Source: a virus
Length of the DNA: 31,470 nt
Virus record (IMG/VR): IMGVR_UViG_3300036884_000521
Span: 1 to 31,470 of that record
Direction: 5' to 3' (one strand)
This document shows, piece after piece, positions 1 to 7,688 of the stretch. Below the pieces are notes generated by a model that was given only the letters and a program-made list of their open reading frames with translations, was not told the origin of the DNA and searched no databases. Position numbers and translations under genes: made by a program. Each line of letters opens with the position of its first letter. The stretch's first letter is position 1.

Positions 1-1
1 C

Positions 2-121
2 TGTCAAATTATAAGGATTAATCAAAAAGAATTTTTAAAAGATGTTGATAATCAAATAAATCTGGTTTGTAATAAAATTAATAATTTAATAAAAGATAAT
101 TATAATGGCAAACCTATATAG
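2..121 (+). CDS. C-terminal end of an endonuclease-like protein (partial)
   Basis: Only the last 39 codons are in the window; the frame is open from base 2 to a TAG at 119-121 and overlaps the next start (105) by 17 bases, the tight packing seen throughout. The visible part has CQIIRINQKEFLKD followed by a helical tail. An IRI/IRL-type strand followed by an acidic helix is how many PD-(D/E)XK or Vsr-like phage endonucleases end, and the homing-endonuclease-like protein at 12444-13385 ends in a comparable way (CAFIRIKESE). I infer a homing or Vsr-like endonuclease, but the catalytic part lies outside the window, so the assignment is weak. The reading frame itself is fairly secure. Confidence 0.45.
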   Translation, partial: CQIIRINQKEFLKDVDNQINLVCNKINNLIKDNYNGKPI

Positions 122-467
122 TTGGGGTGGTAATCCATTTCGTGATTATTTGCTTAATTCAATATTATTGGATATTGATATTTCGAATAAACAAACGAAA
201 AGAGACATTAATAGTGCATTTAAATATATTTTACAAAACATTTTGAATAATCCTAATGAAGCAGTATATTTGGATTTTGAAATAACAAAAAATGAAGGTT
301 ATTATAAACTCATTGGAAAAAATGCAATAAGTGCTTTGTGGTTATGCGGTTTTTTTCCAGTTGATGCCACAAATATAATGAAAAGTTGTATGTTTATTAT
401 TGGAAATAGAAAATATGAATACAACAAAAAAACGAAAGAATTAACGTATATAATAATTAAAAATTAA
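105..467 (+). CDS. Hypothetical protein, 120 aa
   Basis: I do not recognise this family. The protein is small and soluble-looking, with alternating helix and strand character: a Trp/Gly-rich start (MANLYSWGGNPFRDY), a helical middle rich in Asn, and a C-terminal segment with LWLCGFFPVDA followed by strand-like IGNRKYEYNKKTKELTYI. No signal peptide, metal-binding motif or long hydrophobic segment is visible. It overlaps the preceding partial gene and ends two bases before the QueC-like gene, so it is probably cotranscribed with it and with the DNA polymerase. A role in DNA modification or replication is possible only by position. Confidence 0.7.
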   Translation: MANLYSWGGNPFRDYLLNSILLDIDISNKQTKRDINSAFKYILQNILNNPNEAVYLDFEITKNEGYYKLIGKNAISALWLCGFFPVDATNIMKSCMFIIGNRKYEYNKKTKELTYIIIKN

Positions 468-468
468 C

Positions 469-1326
469 ATGAGTAAAAAGATTGCTGTATTATTTTCAGG
501 CGGGTTGGATTCAACTTATTTGATTTGGAAAAATCTTAAAGACGATAATGAAGTATATCCAGTTTATATTGAGATTGAAAATAATCAAACTAAAACAATT
601 CTTGAAAAAAATCGTATTAAATTGTTAATTAAAGAGTTTAGAAAAGAATTTACCAATGAAAAAGATTATAGCGGGACGAGAATACATGATATTGAATATG
701 CATTAAAAGTTACTGTTAGCACAAGTGAATTTAGTTTATATTTTAAACAAATACCTGTTTGGATTTTTGGTACTGCATTTTTACAAAGTTTACCAGTTAG
801 TGAGATTCAGATTGGTTATGTAACAAATGATGATGCAGTTTCATTTTTAGAGGACATAAAAAAAATTTATAAATCATATCAGGCAATTTGTGAACCAATG
901 AAACGTTTAACCTTTCCCGTTTCAAAAGTACGTAAAATTGAAATGGCAGAACAATTACCAAAACAATATCTTGATCTGATATTCAGTTGTGAAAACGCAA
1001 CAATTATTGGTTCAGAAGATGCGGAAATAATTGATTATGAGCCATGCTGTAGCTGTCCATCTTGTAAACGTGTTATATCGAGCAATTATTATGGATTAGG
1101 TAGGTTTCCAGAAAAATATAAAAAGGGCATTCGAATGCAACATGCGGTTGCTTTGTTGAGTGAAGGTTTTAGAGTTTTAGATAAGAATGGAAATGATTTT
1201 CAAAACATTAAAAAATTTGAATATAAAAAAGAACCATATCAATTAGATTTATATTTAGATGGAGTTAATGCTGATAAAGTTGAAGAAGATAGTAGTAATT
1301 TAGAAAAAGTACCATTTAATGGATAA
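469..1326 (+). CDS. QueC-like ATP pyrophosphatase (7-cyano-7-deazaguanine synthase family)
   Basis: The N terminus carries the PP-loop SGGLDST at residues 10-16, the ATP-binding signature of N-type ATP pyrophosphatases. A cysteine cluster follows: C174, C193, C194, C196 and C199 (in the context CCSCPSCKR), like the zinc site near the C terminus of QueC. QueC turns 7-carboxy-7-deazaguanine into preQ0. In phages, preQ0-pathway enzymes supply 7-deazaguanine bases for DNA, which protects the genome from restriction. The protein (285 aa) is longer than typical QueC (about 230 aa), and the region between PP-loop and zinc site is divergent, so a related thiolation or amidation reaction cannot be excluded. 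The stop overlaps the polymerase start by 8 bases. No QueD, QueE or DpdA-like gene is in the window. Confidence 0.75.
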   Translation: MSKKIAVLFSGGLDSTYLIWKNLKDDNEVYPVYIEIENNQTKTILEKNRIKLLIKEFRKEFTNEKDYSGTRIHDIEYALKVTVSTSEFSLYFKQIPVWIFGTAFLQSLPVSEIQIGYVTNDDAVSFLEDIKKIYKSYQAICEPMKRLTFPVSKVRKIEMAEQLPKQYLDLIFSCENATIIGSEDAEIIDYEPCCSCPSCKRVISSNYYGLGRFPEKYKKGIRMQHAVALLSEGFRVLDKNGNDFQNIKKFEYKKEPYQLDLYLDGVNADKVEEDSSNLEKVPFNG

Positions 1327-4300
1327 AGTAAAAGTTTTAGCAGAAATTAAAGGTTTCCTTGAAGGTTATAATAACGATTTAAAATATTTGGTAAATGTTG
1401 AAACCGACCCAAATACAAATGTTGCTGAATGTTTAATACGTGAGCCAAACAAAGAACAAAAGATTGTAAAATTTCAATATGAACCTTTCACGTATGTAAA
1501 GGATTTAGCGAAATTAGGGCACATATTATATGAAGGTTATTCAGATAATTATATTGAAAGCAAAAGAATTAAATATGGCATTAAAATTATTAAATTAAAA
1601 ACTGGTAATCAAAAAAGACTGGTTAATGGATATTGTTATAAAGTTACAAGCAGTAAATCATATAATGCAATTGTAAATTATTTTAGCGATGGTGGCATTA
1701 ACCCATTTGAAAAAGTCAGAGATGTTGATGGAAATGTTGTGAAAAATAAAAAGGGTGATGTAAAATTTATAAACCGTGATTTATTTCATTCACCCAAAAC
1801 AACTGAGCAATTCTTTATATCCACACAATCAAGATTATTCAAAGGTATTGAAGAATATAAACAAATACATAAATTTACTTTCGATATTGAAACTACTGGT
1901 TTAAGATACCAGATGGCAAGAATAATACTTATCGGTGTCAGGGACAATAAAGGTTTTGAAATGATTCTTGAACCAGAGAAACCAAATGATGATGAAGCAG
2001 AAGCAAAACTTATACAAGAATTTTTTAATGTTATTGATCATATAAAACCTTCAATTATTTCTGGGTTTAACTCTGAAATGTTTGACTTTGAGTTCATTTT
2101 GGGTAGAGCAAAATTACTTAAAATGGATTTGAGTAAAATTCCAACGAGTCTTAAAGAAGGAGTTCAATTAAAAAGAAAACCGAGAACTTCAGTAAAATAT
2201 GGTAATACTGCAGATAAATATACGGCTACAGAAATGTGGGGTTATTCCATTATTGATATTCTTCATGCAGTAAGAAGAACTGCTGCAGTTAACAGTGAAA
2301 TAAAAGAAAATAAATTAAAATACATTGCCAAATTTGAAAAAATAGCGAAACCTAATAGAACCTACATCCCGGGCGAAGATAATGCCATTGGTAGAATTTT
2401 TAATGAAAATAAAGTTTTTGTCATAGACATAAACAATAATTACATACAAATACCTAATGAATATCAAATAGTTGCAAAAAAATTATATACATTACAGACA
2501 AATAAAGCAACATTATCTGATGAACGCTATATTGTAATGAGAGACACATATCTTAATGATGCCTCAGATTTTGTTAAATGGTTTAGAACAGAAGCACTTC
2601 CAAAAAAAATGAATAGTTTTATTGGAGGTAAAAATCTCGTAAAACAATATTTGCTTGATGACCTTTGGGAAACCGAACATGTTGATGAATTATATAATCA
2701 GTCATCATTCATGCTTGCAAAAATAGTACCTACGACATATCAACGTATTTGTACAATGGGTACTGCTGGTATTTGGAATTTACTTATGACTGCATGGAGT
2801 TATGAAAATGATTTAGCAATTCCTATTTCAGATGTGAAATTGCCGAAAAAGTTTGCGGGTGGTCTTGCAAGATGTTTTAAATCAGGATTTTCAAAAAGAA
2901 TTATTAAAATTGACTTTGCTGGTCTTTATCCTACAATACAATTAACTGAAGATGTATTTCCGATCTTTGATATTACTGGCGTTATGAAGAAAATACTTTT
3001 GTATTTAACAACCACTCGTAATATTTACAAAAAATTGGGGAATGGTGTTACATTAGATGATGAAGAAGTCATGTTATTTAAACAAATTGACCCTGAATAT
3101 CATTTAAAATATGTAAACAAATCATTAACACCTGCCGATATTGCAATGTTCAAAATCAAACAGTTACCTATAAAGATTTTGAATAACTCTTTATATGGTG
3201 CTTTAGGTTCTGATGTTTCATTCAATTGGTCAGATAACGTTTGTGCAGCACGCATTACTTGTACAGGTAGATTACATTTAAGACATGCAATTTCATGGTT
3301 TAGTAAATTTGGTTGTGTTGCATTACTTGCAGTTACCGATGGTACAAATTTTAATTATCCTGAAAGAACGAATATTAGAATAACTAATGAGGGAACAACT
3401 GAGGGAACAACTGAGGGAACTATTGAAGAAATGTGGCAATATGGTGGCAAAACGGGTATGAATGCACTTATTGAGAAGTTCAATAAAGAAGAAATGAAAC
3501 CACCTTATATGTCAATTGATAATGATGGAGAATCAATTTCATGTTTAAATCTTTCAAGAATTAATTATGCGACTTTATCATTGGCAAAAGATAAGAAGAG
3601 TAATGAAATGAAAGAAAAAATCAAATTGACGGGTAATACAATTAAATCGAAAATTATGCCCGGATATATTGAAGAATTCATCGATAATGGTCTCAATATG
3701 ATTCTTCATGATAAAGGTAATGAATTTGTTAAATATTATACCGATTATGCAGAGAATTTATATTTGTGCCAGATTCCATTAAAAAAGATTGCAAGTAAAA
3801 GTAAAATAAAAACAACAATAAGTGCATATAAAAAGAGAGGTAAAGACAAAAATGGAAGGGAGAAAGGAAAACAAGCGCACATGGAACTTTTGATTGAAAA
3901 AAGAAATAAGATTGCAGAAGAGTTATTTCAAAAACATAAAGAAACTTTAATATTTACCAGAGCAGAAGATAAGTTATCAATTGAAGATAAATTGAAATTG
4001 GTTACTAACTATATGCCACCTGAACCTGAACTTGATAGCGTTGTTTATTATGTAAATACAGGAACTAAATTATCCGAAGGTAATTCGGGCATTATTAAAG
4101 ATAAAGTGACTGGTGAAGAAAGATATTGTGCTACACTAATCACTACTGAAGATTTATTGGAAAATCCAAACATGATAGGTAAATATAATGTGGCAAAATA
4201 TTTAAATGCATTTAATAAACGTGTTACAGCATTGCTTGTTGGCTTTGAACCAGAAGTTTCTAAAAAGATTTTAGCTACGATAGTTAAAGATAAGAAAACT

Positions 4301-5005
4301 AAAGAGGTTAGTTTAAAATGCGGGGGTGAAAATTTTGCATCATATGAATTAGGATTGAAAAATTTTGATCTGAATGATTTTGACGAATCAATGCATTTGG
4401 AAGAAAAAGAAGTTGAATATTGGAATAAAACGGGTTATGACCCAAGAAAGATATGGAATGGTTTTAAAATGTATGATGACAATAAAGTTTATTATGAAAT
4501 ATATGATCATGCATTAAATTATTTGAATGAAAAAATGATAGCAAGTAATAGACCAAAAATCAAATCAATTAATGAAGAATACGGAGAAGGTGATTTAGTT
4601 TTAATTAAATATGGTGATGAATATACTGTTGGAAAACATAATGGTGTGTTTATCGAAACTATTAGAGAAAATGTTGTTATTCCAAAGAGTGAAATTGAAA
4701 TAGAATTGGACAGAAAAAAAACTGAAGAAGAAGAAAGAATTAAAAATCTTGAAATAACATTAGCCACTAAATCTGAGAAAGATAAAGAAATTGAAATTAT
4801 AAAGCAAAACAGAGCAAGATATTTTGACAGATTTAAAAAACGTTTTAATATTCCAGAGGATATGACAATGGAAGAACTCTTTCGTGAAGAAAGCAGTGCA
4901 AGTGAAATGCTTGATTTTTATGTCAGCCAAATGGAAGGTATTGAAGACGAAGAAGAGGCAGAATATATTGATAGTGAAAATGAAGATGGTGATGGTGCAT
5001 ATTAA
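1319..5005 (+). CDS. DNA polymerase, family B (T4 gp43-like) with 3'-5' exonuclease
   Basis: Replicative DNA polymerase of the phage. Exonuclease motifs are visible: Exo I FDIETTG (D189, E191), Exo II GFNSEMFD (N251, D256), and an Exo III-like YLLDD (Y444, D447/D448). Polymerase motif A is DFAGLYPTI (D532) and motif B is KILNNSLYGALGS (about 619-631). Motif C reads AVTDGTNF: the T and the second, catalytic Asp of the usual DTDS are kept (D674), but the first Asp is Val and Ser is Gly. Shortly after motif C there is a 12-base tandem repeat encoding EGTT twice. A segment with ESISCLNLS matches the EAISCPPL region of T4/RB69 polymerase. At 1228 aa it is longer than RB69 gp43 (about 900 aa), with a charged, acidic C-terminal tail after about residue 1130 that may hold the clamp-binding end. 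It starts inside the QueC-like gene. Confidence 0.92.
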   Translation: MDKVKVLAEIKGFLEGYNNDLKYLVNVETDPNTNVAECLIREPNKEQKIVKFQYEPFTYVKDLAKLGHILYEGYSDNYIESKRIKYGIKIIKLKTGNQKRLVNGYCYKVTSSKSYNAIVNYFSDGGINPFEKVRDVDGNVVKNKKGDVKFINRDLFHSPKTTEQFFISTQSRLFKGIEEYKQIHKFTFDIETTGLRYQMARIILIGVRDNKGFEMILEPEKPNDDEAEAKLIQEFFNVIDHIKPSIISGFNSEMFDFEFILGRAKLLKMDLSKIPTSLKEGVQLKRKPRTSVKYGNTADKYTATEMWGYSIIDILHAVRRTAAVNSEIKENKLKYIAKFEKIAKPNRTYIPGEDNAIGRIFNENKVFVIDINNNYIQIPNEYQIVAKKLYTLQTNKATLSDERYIVMRDTYLNDASDFVKWFRTEALPKKMNSFIGGKNLVKQYLLDDLWETEHVDELYNQSSFMLAKIVPTTYQRICTMGTAGIWNLLMTAWSYENDLAIPISDVKLPKKFAGGLARCFKSGFSKRIIKIDFAGLYPTIQLTEDVFPIFDITGVMKKILLYLTTTRNIYKKLGNGVTLDDEEVMLFKQIDPEYHLKYVNKSLTPADIAMFKIKQLPIKILNNSLYGALGSDVSFNWSDNVCAARITCTGRLHLRHAISWFSKFGCVALLAVTDGTNFNYPERTNIRITNEGTTEGTTEGTIEEMWQYGGKTGMNALIEKFNKEEMKPPYMSIDNDGESISCLNLSRINYATLSLAKDKKSNEMKEKIKLTGNTIKSKIMPGYIEEFIDNGLNMILHDKGNEFVKYYTDYAENLYLCQIPLKKIASKSKIKTTISAYKKRGKDKNGREKGKQAHMELLIEKRNKIAEELFQKHKETLIFTRAEDKLSIEDKLKLVTNYMPPEPELDSVVYYVNTGTKLSEGNSGIIKDKVTGEERYCATLITTEDLLENPNMIGKYNVAKYLNAFNKRVTALLVGFEPEVSKKILATIVKDKKTKEVSLKCGGENFASYELGLKNFDLNDFDESMHLEEKEVEYWNKTGYDPRKIWNGFKMYDDNKVYYEIYDHALNYLNEKMIASNRPKIKSINEEYGEGDLVLIKYGDEYTVGKHNGVFIETIRENVVIPKSEIEIELDRKKTEEEERIKNLEITLATKSEKDKEIEIIKQNRARYFDRFKKRFNIPEDMTMEELFREESSASEMLDFYVSQMEGIEDEEEAEYIDSENEDGDGAY
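3389..3424 (+). repeat. 12-bp tandem repeat inside the polymerase gene
   Basis: GAGGGAACAACT occurs twice in tandem (3389-3400, 3401-3412), followed by a third degenerate copy (GAGGGAACTATT, 3413-3424). The unit is a multiple of three, so copy-number change would add or remove Glu-Gly-Thr-Thr without breaking the frame. It lies in the loop just after motif C. Confidence 0.85.
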
Positions 5006-5015
5006 ACATTTAATA

Positions 5016-5024
5016 GTATTTATA
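5016..5024 (+). promoter_or_regulatory. GTATTTATA motif, candidate phage late promoter (copy 1)
   Basis: First of nine copies of the invariant 8-mer GTATTTAT in this window. It lies between the polymerase stop and the start at 5040, leaving 16 bases to the ATG. No second conserved block is visible upstream, as in T4 late promoters, which have only one 8-base element. Confidence 0.6.
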
Positions 5025-5039
5025 TGAAAATATGCACTA

Positions 5040-5690
5040 ATGAAAATAAAAAAAATACAATTATTTGAAATTATTGATTCAAATGGTGAACTGATTGGAA
5101 GAAATGACGTGCCTTCAACTGGCGCAGATTTAGAATCAGGAGCAAACGGTACTACCGACATGAATGTTGGAAAAGGTCAACAGCCATTCAGATACGATAT
5201 GTTAGGTCGTTTCGGCTTTACATTATTGCCATTTTTCGAAGGCAAAGAAGATCAGGGACAAAAAGAATTATTAAAAGATTTGGCACAACTTATGCATGAT
5301 AAGCGTATTGATATCTTAAAATATTATTATAAAAATCCTCAATTATTAAAACCTGATTATAGAAAAGAAGCTGCTGGTGAACCACATTCAGAACAGTGTG
5401 AAAAAGAAGATATTGCATGGGCAAGAAAAGCTATTAAGGCAGTTGAACCACATTTTGAAAAAGCATTTAAAGAACCTATTGATGAAGTTGATTCAATAAA
5501 TGAAGATAAAATTATTGAAGACAATGTAGCTGAAGATAAACTTGTAGATAAAAGGGGTGAAGATGAAATATCTCAGAAAGCTGAAGATAATGATATTAAA
5601 GATAAAAAACTTGAAAAAATTGCTGGTCTTATCAGTAAATTAGATCAGAAAGATAAGGATAAACTTACAAATTTATTGGAAAGAAGATAA
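5040..5690 (+). CDS. Hypothetical acidic protein, 216 aa
   Basis: Family not recognised. The first 30 residues (KIKKIQLFEIIDSNGELIG) look like a short helix/strand leader. A middle part (about 45-150) with QPFRYDMLGRFGFTLLPFF, then helices and one HSEQCEKED stretch, appears folded. From about residue 150 the chain is low in complexity and rich in Asp, Glu and Lys, and it closes with a helix (LEKIAGLISKLDQKDKDK). No membrane segment or signal peptide is seen. I chose the ATG at 5040 because an ATG at 5024 opens only 15 codons. It follows promoter copy 1 and is followed after one base by the Nudix fusion, so the two are likely cotranscribed. A virion or scaffold-type role would fit the composition but is not shown. 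Confidence 0.75.
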   Translation: MKIKKIQLFEIIDSNGELIGRNDVPSTGADLESGANGTTDMNVGKGQQPFRYDMLGRFGFTLLPFFEGKEDQGQKELLKDLAQLMHDKRIDILKYYYKNPQLLKPDYRKEAAGEPHSEQCEKEDIAWARKAIKAVEPHFEKAFKEPIDEVDSINEDKIIEDNVAEDKLVDKRGEDEISQKAEDNDIKDKKLEKIAGLISKLDQKDKDKLTNLLERR

Positions 5691-5691
5691 T

Positions 5692-6465
5692 ATGGCAAAC
5701 TCACAATTACTCGATAAGCAGTATAAGATACCCTCAGACGTGTTGAAAGGCATCCAAATGACTCTTATTACCAATCCTCAAGGTGAGGGCGTAAAAAGGG
5801 CTAAATTCATGCTTAATAACGGTGCTATTACTTATCAGGCAATGAAAAGATTGAAAAATTTCTTTGATTATTTCAATCCACAGACTGGAGATAGAATACA
5901 ATATGCTCTTGCTGGTGGAAATGCAATGAAACAATTTGTTGAAACAACCTTAACAAGCGACAGGGCAGGTGTTGAAATGACAAAGAACGTCAAACAGGAT
6001 ATGAATGTTAATACTATGTTTGGCACAAAACCAGCACAGACACCAAGACTAAATGAAGATAAAAAAGAATTGAAAAAGAATGCAGTTGTTGTAATTGTTG
6101 ACGAAGATAATAAGATATTGTTACTAAAAAGAAGTTCTGACCCTAAAATATGGCAACCAAGTAAGTGGGCATTAGTTGGTGGTGGGATTGAAAAAAATGA
6201 GACTCCACAACAAGCAATTGAAAGAGAAATAACTGAAGAAACAGGATTAGAAATAAAAAAATTTATTAAATCATTTAGTATTCAAAGAAATCCAGACAGT
6301 ATTGAACATATATTTGCTTGTCGATATGAGGGTGACCCAACCGATATAAGGCTAAATGAAGAAAATACAAATTATGGTTGGTATGATGTTGATGAAATGA
6401 AATTCTTAGATATTGTGCCACATTTGATAGAATATATTACAATGGCATTCAAAAAATACGATTAA
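5692..6465 (+). CDS. Nudix hydrolase fused to an N-terminal phage domain
   Basis: Two parts are visible. Residues 1-115 form a helical domain (YKIPSDVLKG, RAKFMLNNGAITYQAMKR, FFDYF) of a kind I associate with large-phage proteins but cannot name. Residues 128-257 are a Nudix domain: a first strand NAVVVIVDEDNKILLLKR, then a complete Nudix box from G164 to L186 with spacing G-x5-E-x7-REI-x-EE-x-GL (E170, R178, E179, E182, E183). Nudix enzymes hydrolyse nucleoside diphosphates linked to another group (NDP-sugars, ADP-ribose, NADH, capped RNA); the substrate cannot be read from the sequence. A linker holds L-N-E-D at about 120-123, just before the Nudix domain, a possible T4-type prohead-protease site. 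T4 also encodes a Nudix enzyme (NudE), but there it stands alone. Confidence 0.88.
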   Translation: MANSQLLDKQYKIPSDVLKGIQMTLITNPQGEGVKRAKFMLNNGAITYQAMKRLKNFFDYFNPQTGDRIQYALAGGNAMKQFVETTLTSDRAGVEMTKNVKQDMNVNTMFGTKPAQTPRLNEDKKELKKNAVVVIVDEDNKILLLKRSSDPKIWQPSKWALVGGGIEKNETPQQAIEREITEETGLEIKKFIKSFSIQRNPDSIEHIFACRYEGDPTDIRLNEENTNYGWYDVDEMKFLDIVPHLIEYITMAFKKYD

Positions 6466-6468
6466 TTT

Positions 6469-6477
6469 GTATTTATA
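6469..6477 (+). promoter_or_regulatory. GTATTTATA motif, candidate phage late promoter (copy 2)
   Basis: Invariant GTATTTAT just after the Nudix gene stop and 35 bases before the start at 6512. The upstream context is ATTAATTT. Confidence 0.6.
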
Positions 6478-6511
6478 TTAAAATAATTGAGTTTAAATAA
6501 AAAATAAAAAA

Positions 6512-6751
6512 ATGAGCAAATTAGAAGGAATTAGTTTACAATTTCAAACTTGCAGCATCGCAAAAAATTCTTACACTTGTAATGATCAATATAATACTGG
6601 TAACCCAGATGCATTATCTGATGGTGACGTACAAGGCAAAGGTGAATTGAACGGTAGTATTGGTAGCTGTGATGATATTAAAGACAGAAAATGTGAAATC
6701 ACGAAAAATAAATATCAAGAAGACAGACAATATAATGCGAGTACCGCATAA
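6512..6751 (+). CDS. Small hypothetical protein with four cysteines, 79 aa
   Basis: Family not recognised. The chain is polar, rich in Asn, Asp, Gly and Ser, with four Cys residues (FQTCSIAKN, YTCNDQYN, GSCDDIKDRKCEI). The spacing could support a small metal site or disulfides, but no known knuckle pattern fits. The C-terminal end (NKYQEDRQYNAST) is Tyr/Gln/Asp-rich. It follows promoter copy 2 and its stop overlaps the next start by one base (TAATG), so it is translationally coupled to the WYL-like gene. The size and position suggest a minor structural or accessory protein; this is only a guess. Confidence 0.65.
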   Translation: MSKLEGISLQFQTCSIAKNSYTCNDQYNTGNPDALSDGDVQGKGELNGSIGSCDDIKDRKCEITKNKYQEDRQYNASTA

Positions 6752-7656
6752 TGATCAGTGAATCTAAAATACTATTTGAGAACGTTAAACATTTTCGCCA
6801 ATTATTAACTGAAGGCGTTAGTGATAAGGTTATTGTCGATGCTATTAATCAACATAAATTTCTCTATATTTATTATAAAGGAGAAAATACAGTTGAAACT
6901 GGCTATCGAACAATAAGACCTTTTGTGCTTGGCGTAAATACAAGTGGTAATTTAGCTGTTAGAGCATGGCAGGACAAAGGTAGAAGTGATAGCCTTAGAT
7001 CAGATTCTCCAAGAAATAGATTACATCATGAACATGAAGTAGATACGGATGGATTGACAAAACCGGGTTGGCGATTGTTTCTTGTTAACAATATAACTTC
7101 TGCAATACCAACAGGTAAAAGATTTATTGATGCTCAAGGAAATGTTGAAATACCAACAGGATATAAAGAAAATGATAAAGATATGACAGGTGGTATAATT
7201 GCATCTGTTACATCTGGCGGTAAAATACCTGTGGGCGGTATACCAACAACAAGACAAAAATTGCCGAGATGGGACAAATATAAAAACGCAGATAAAAATA
7301 ACCGACAAATTACAAAAGCAGATGTTCTTGGATTAAATGATATTGCCAAAAGAGTTATGAAAAAACCCATCACGGATTTTTTTGTTGCAATTGATGATAA
7401 AAATAACTTTAATTTACAGGATATAAGAACCAAACTTAGTTTTCCACAAAACGCATATGTGGATGATTTAAGTAATTTATATAATAGGCTTGTTATGAAA
7501 ACACCTGTGGATAAAACAGCACAAGATCAGTTTGCAAAAAACCAAAAAGATAAAATGGTAAAAGGTCTTGCCGAAAAGCAAACTCCACAAAATCCGTCAA
7601 TGTTTAAAGAAAATGAAAATAATCCTATTGATAAGAAGACTTTTTTCAAACAATAG
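6751..7656 (+). CDS. WYL-domain-like protein with a head-targeting-like leader, 301 aa
   Basis: Residues 30-115 resemble a WYL domain: a helix with AINQHKFLYIYYKG, then GYRTIRPFVLGV, NLAVRAWQ, and after a short insertion WRLFLVNNITSAI. WYL domains are Sm-like folds that sense ligands (nucleic acids or nucleotides) in defence and transcription regulators. The usual HTH is missing at the N terminus. Instead residues 1-21 form a helix-like leader ending in RQLLTE-G, which fits the L-x-E cleavage rule of T4 prohead protease. The rest (about 115-301) is Lys/Asn/Pro-rich, with NRQITKADVLGLNDIAKRV and a helical tail; I do not recognise it. The gene is coupled to the small upstream gene, and a promoter-like motif follows its stop by two bases. 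Confidence 0.6.
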   Translation: MISESKILFENVKHFRQLLTEGVSDKVIVDAINQHKFLYIYYKGENTVETGYRTIRPFVLGVNTSGNLAVRAWQDKGRSDSLRSDSPRNRLHHEHEVDTDGLTKPGWRLFLVNNITSAIPTGKRFIDAQGNVEIPTGYKENDKDMTGGIIASVTSGGKIPVGGIPTTRQKLPRWDKYKNADKNNRQITKADVLGLNDIAKRVMKKPITDFFVAIDDKNNFNLQDIRTKLSFPQNAYVDDLSNLYNRLVMKTPVDKTAQDQFAKNQKDKMVKGLAEKQTPQNPSMFKENENNPIDKKTFFKQ

Positions 7657-7657
7657 A

Positions 7658-7666
7658 GTATTTATA
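7658..7666 (+). promoter_or_regulatory. GTATTTATA motif, candidate phage late promoter (copy 3)
   Basis: Starts two bases after the TAG of the WYL-like gene; 23 bases separate the 8-mer from the ATG at 7689. Confidence 0.6.
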
Positions 7667-7688
7667 AAAAAATATAAAAATTTATAAA

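Noticed and set aside
3332-3343. Polymerase judged inactive because motif C is not DTDS
   Set aside because: When aligned as VTDG against DTDS, the second Asp, which is the essential catalytic one in RB69 (D623), is kept, as are motifs A and B and the exonuclease residues.
4519-5161. Long open frames on the minus strand opposite the end of the polymerase gene and the following gene
   Set aside because: They lie opposite clearly coding frames, have composition typical of antisense shadows in AT-rich DNA, and have no leader or family pattern. The same holds for the other minus-strand frames.
6512-6751. Possible similarity of the small four-Cys protein to a Cys pair in the CCA fusion (residues about 415-430)
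   Set aside because: Only two cysteines about ten residues apart and general Asn/Thr content agree; this is not enough to claim homology.
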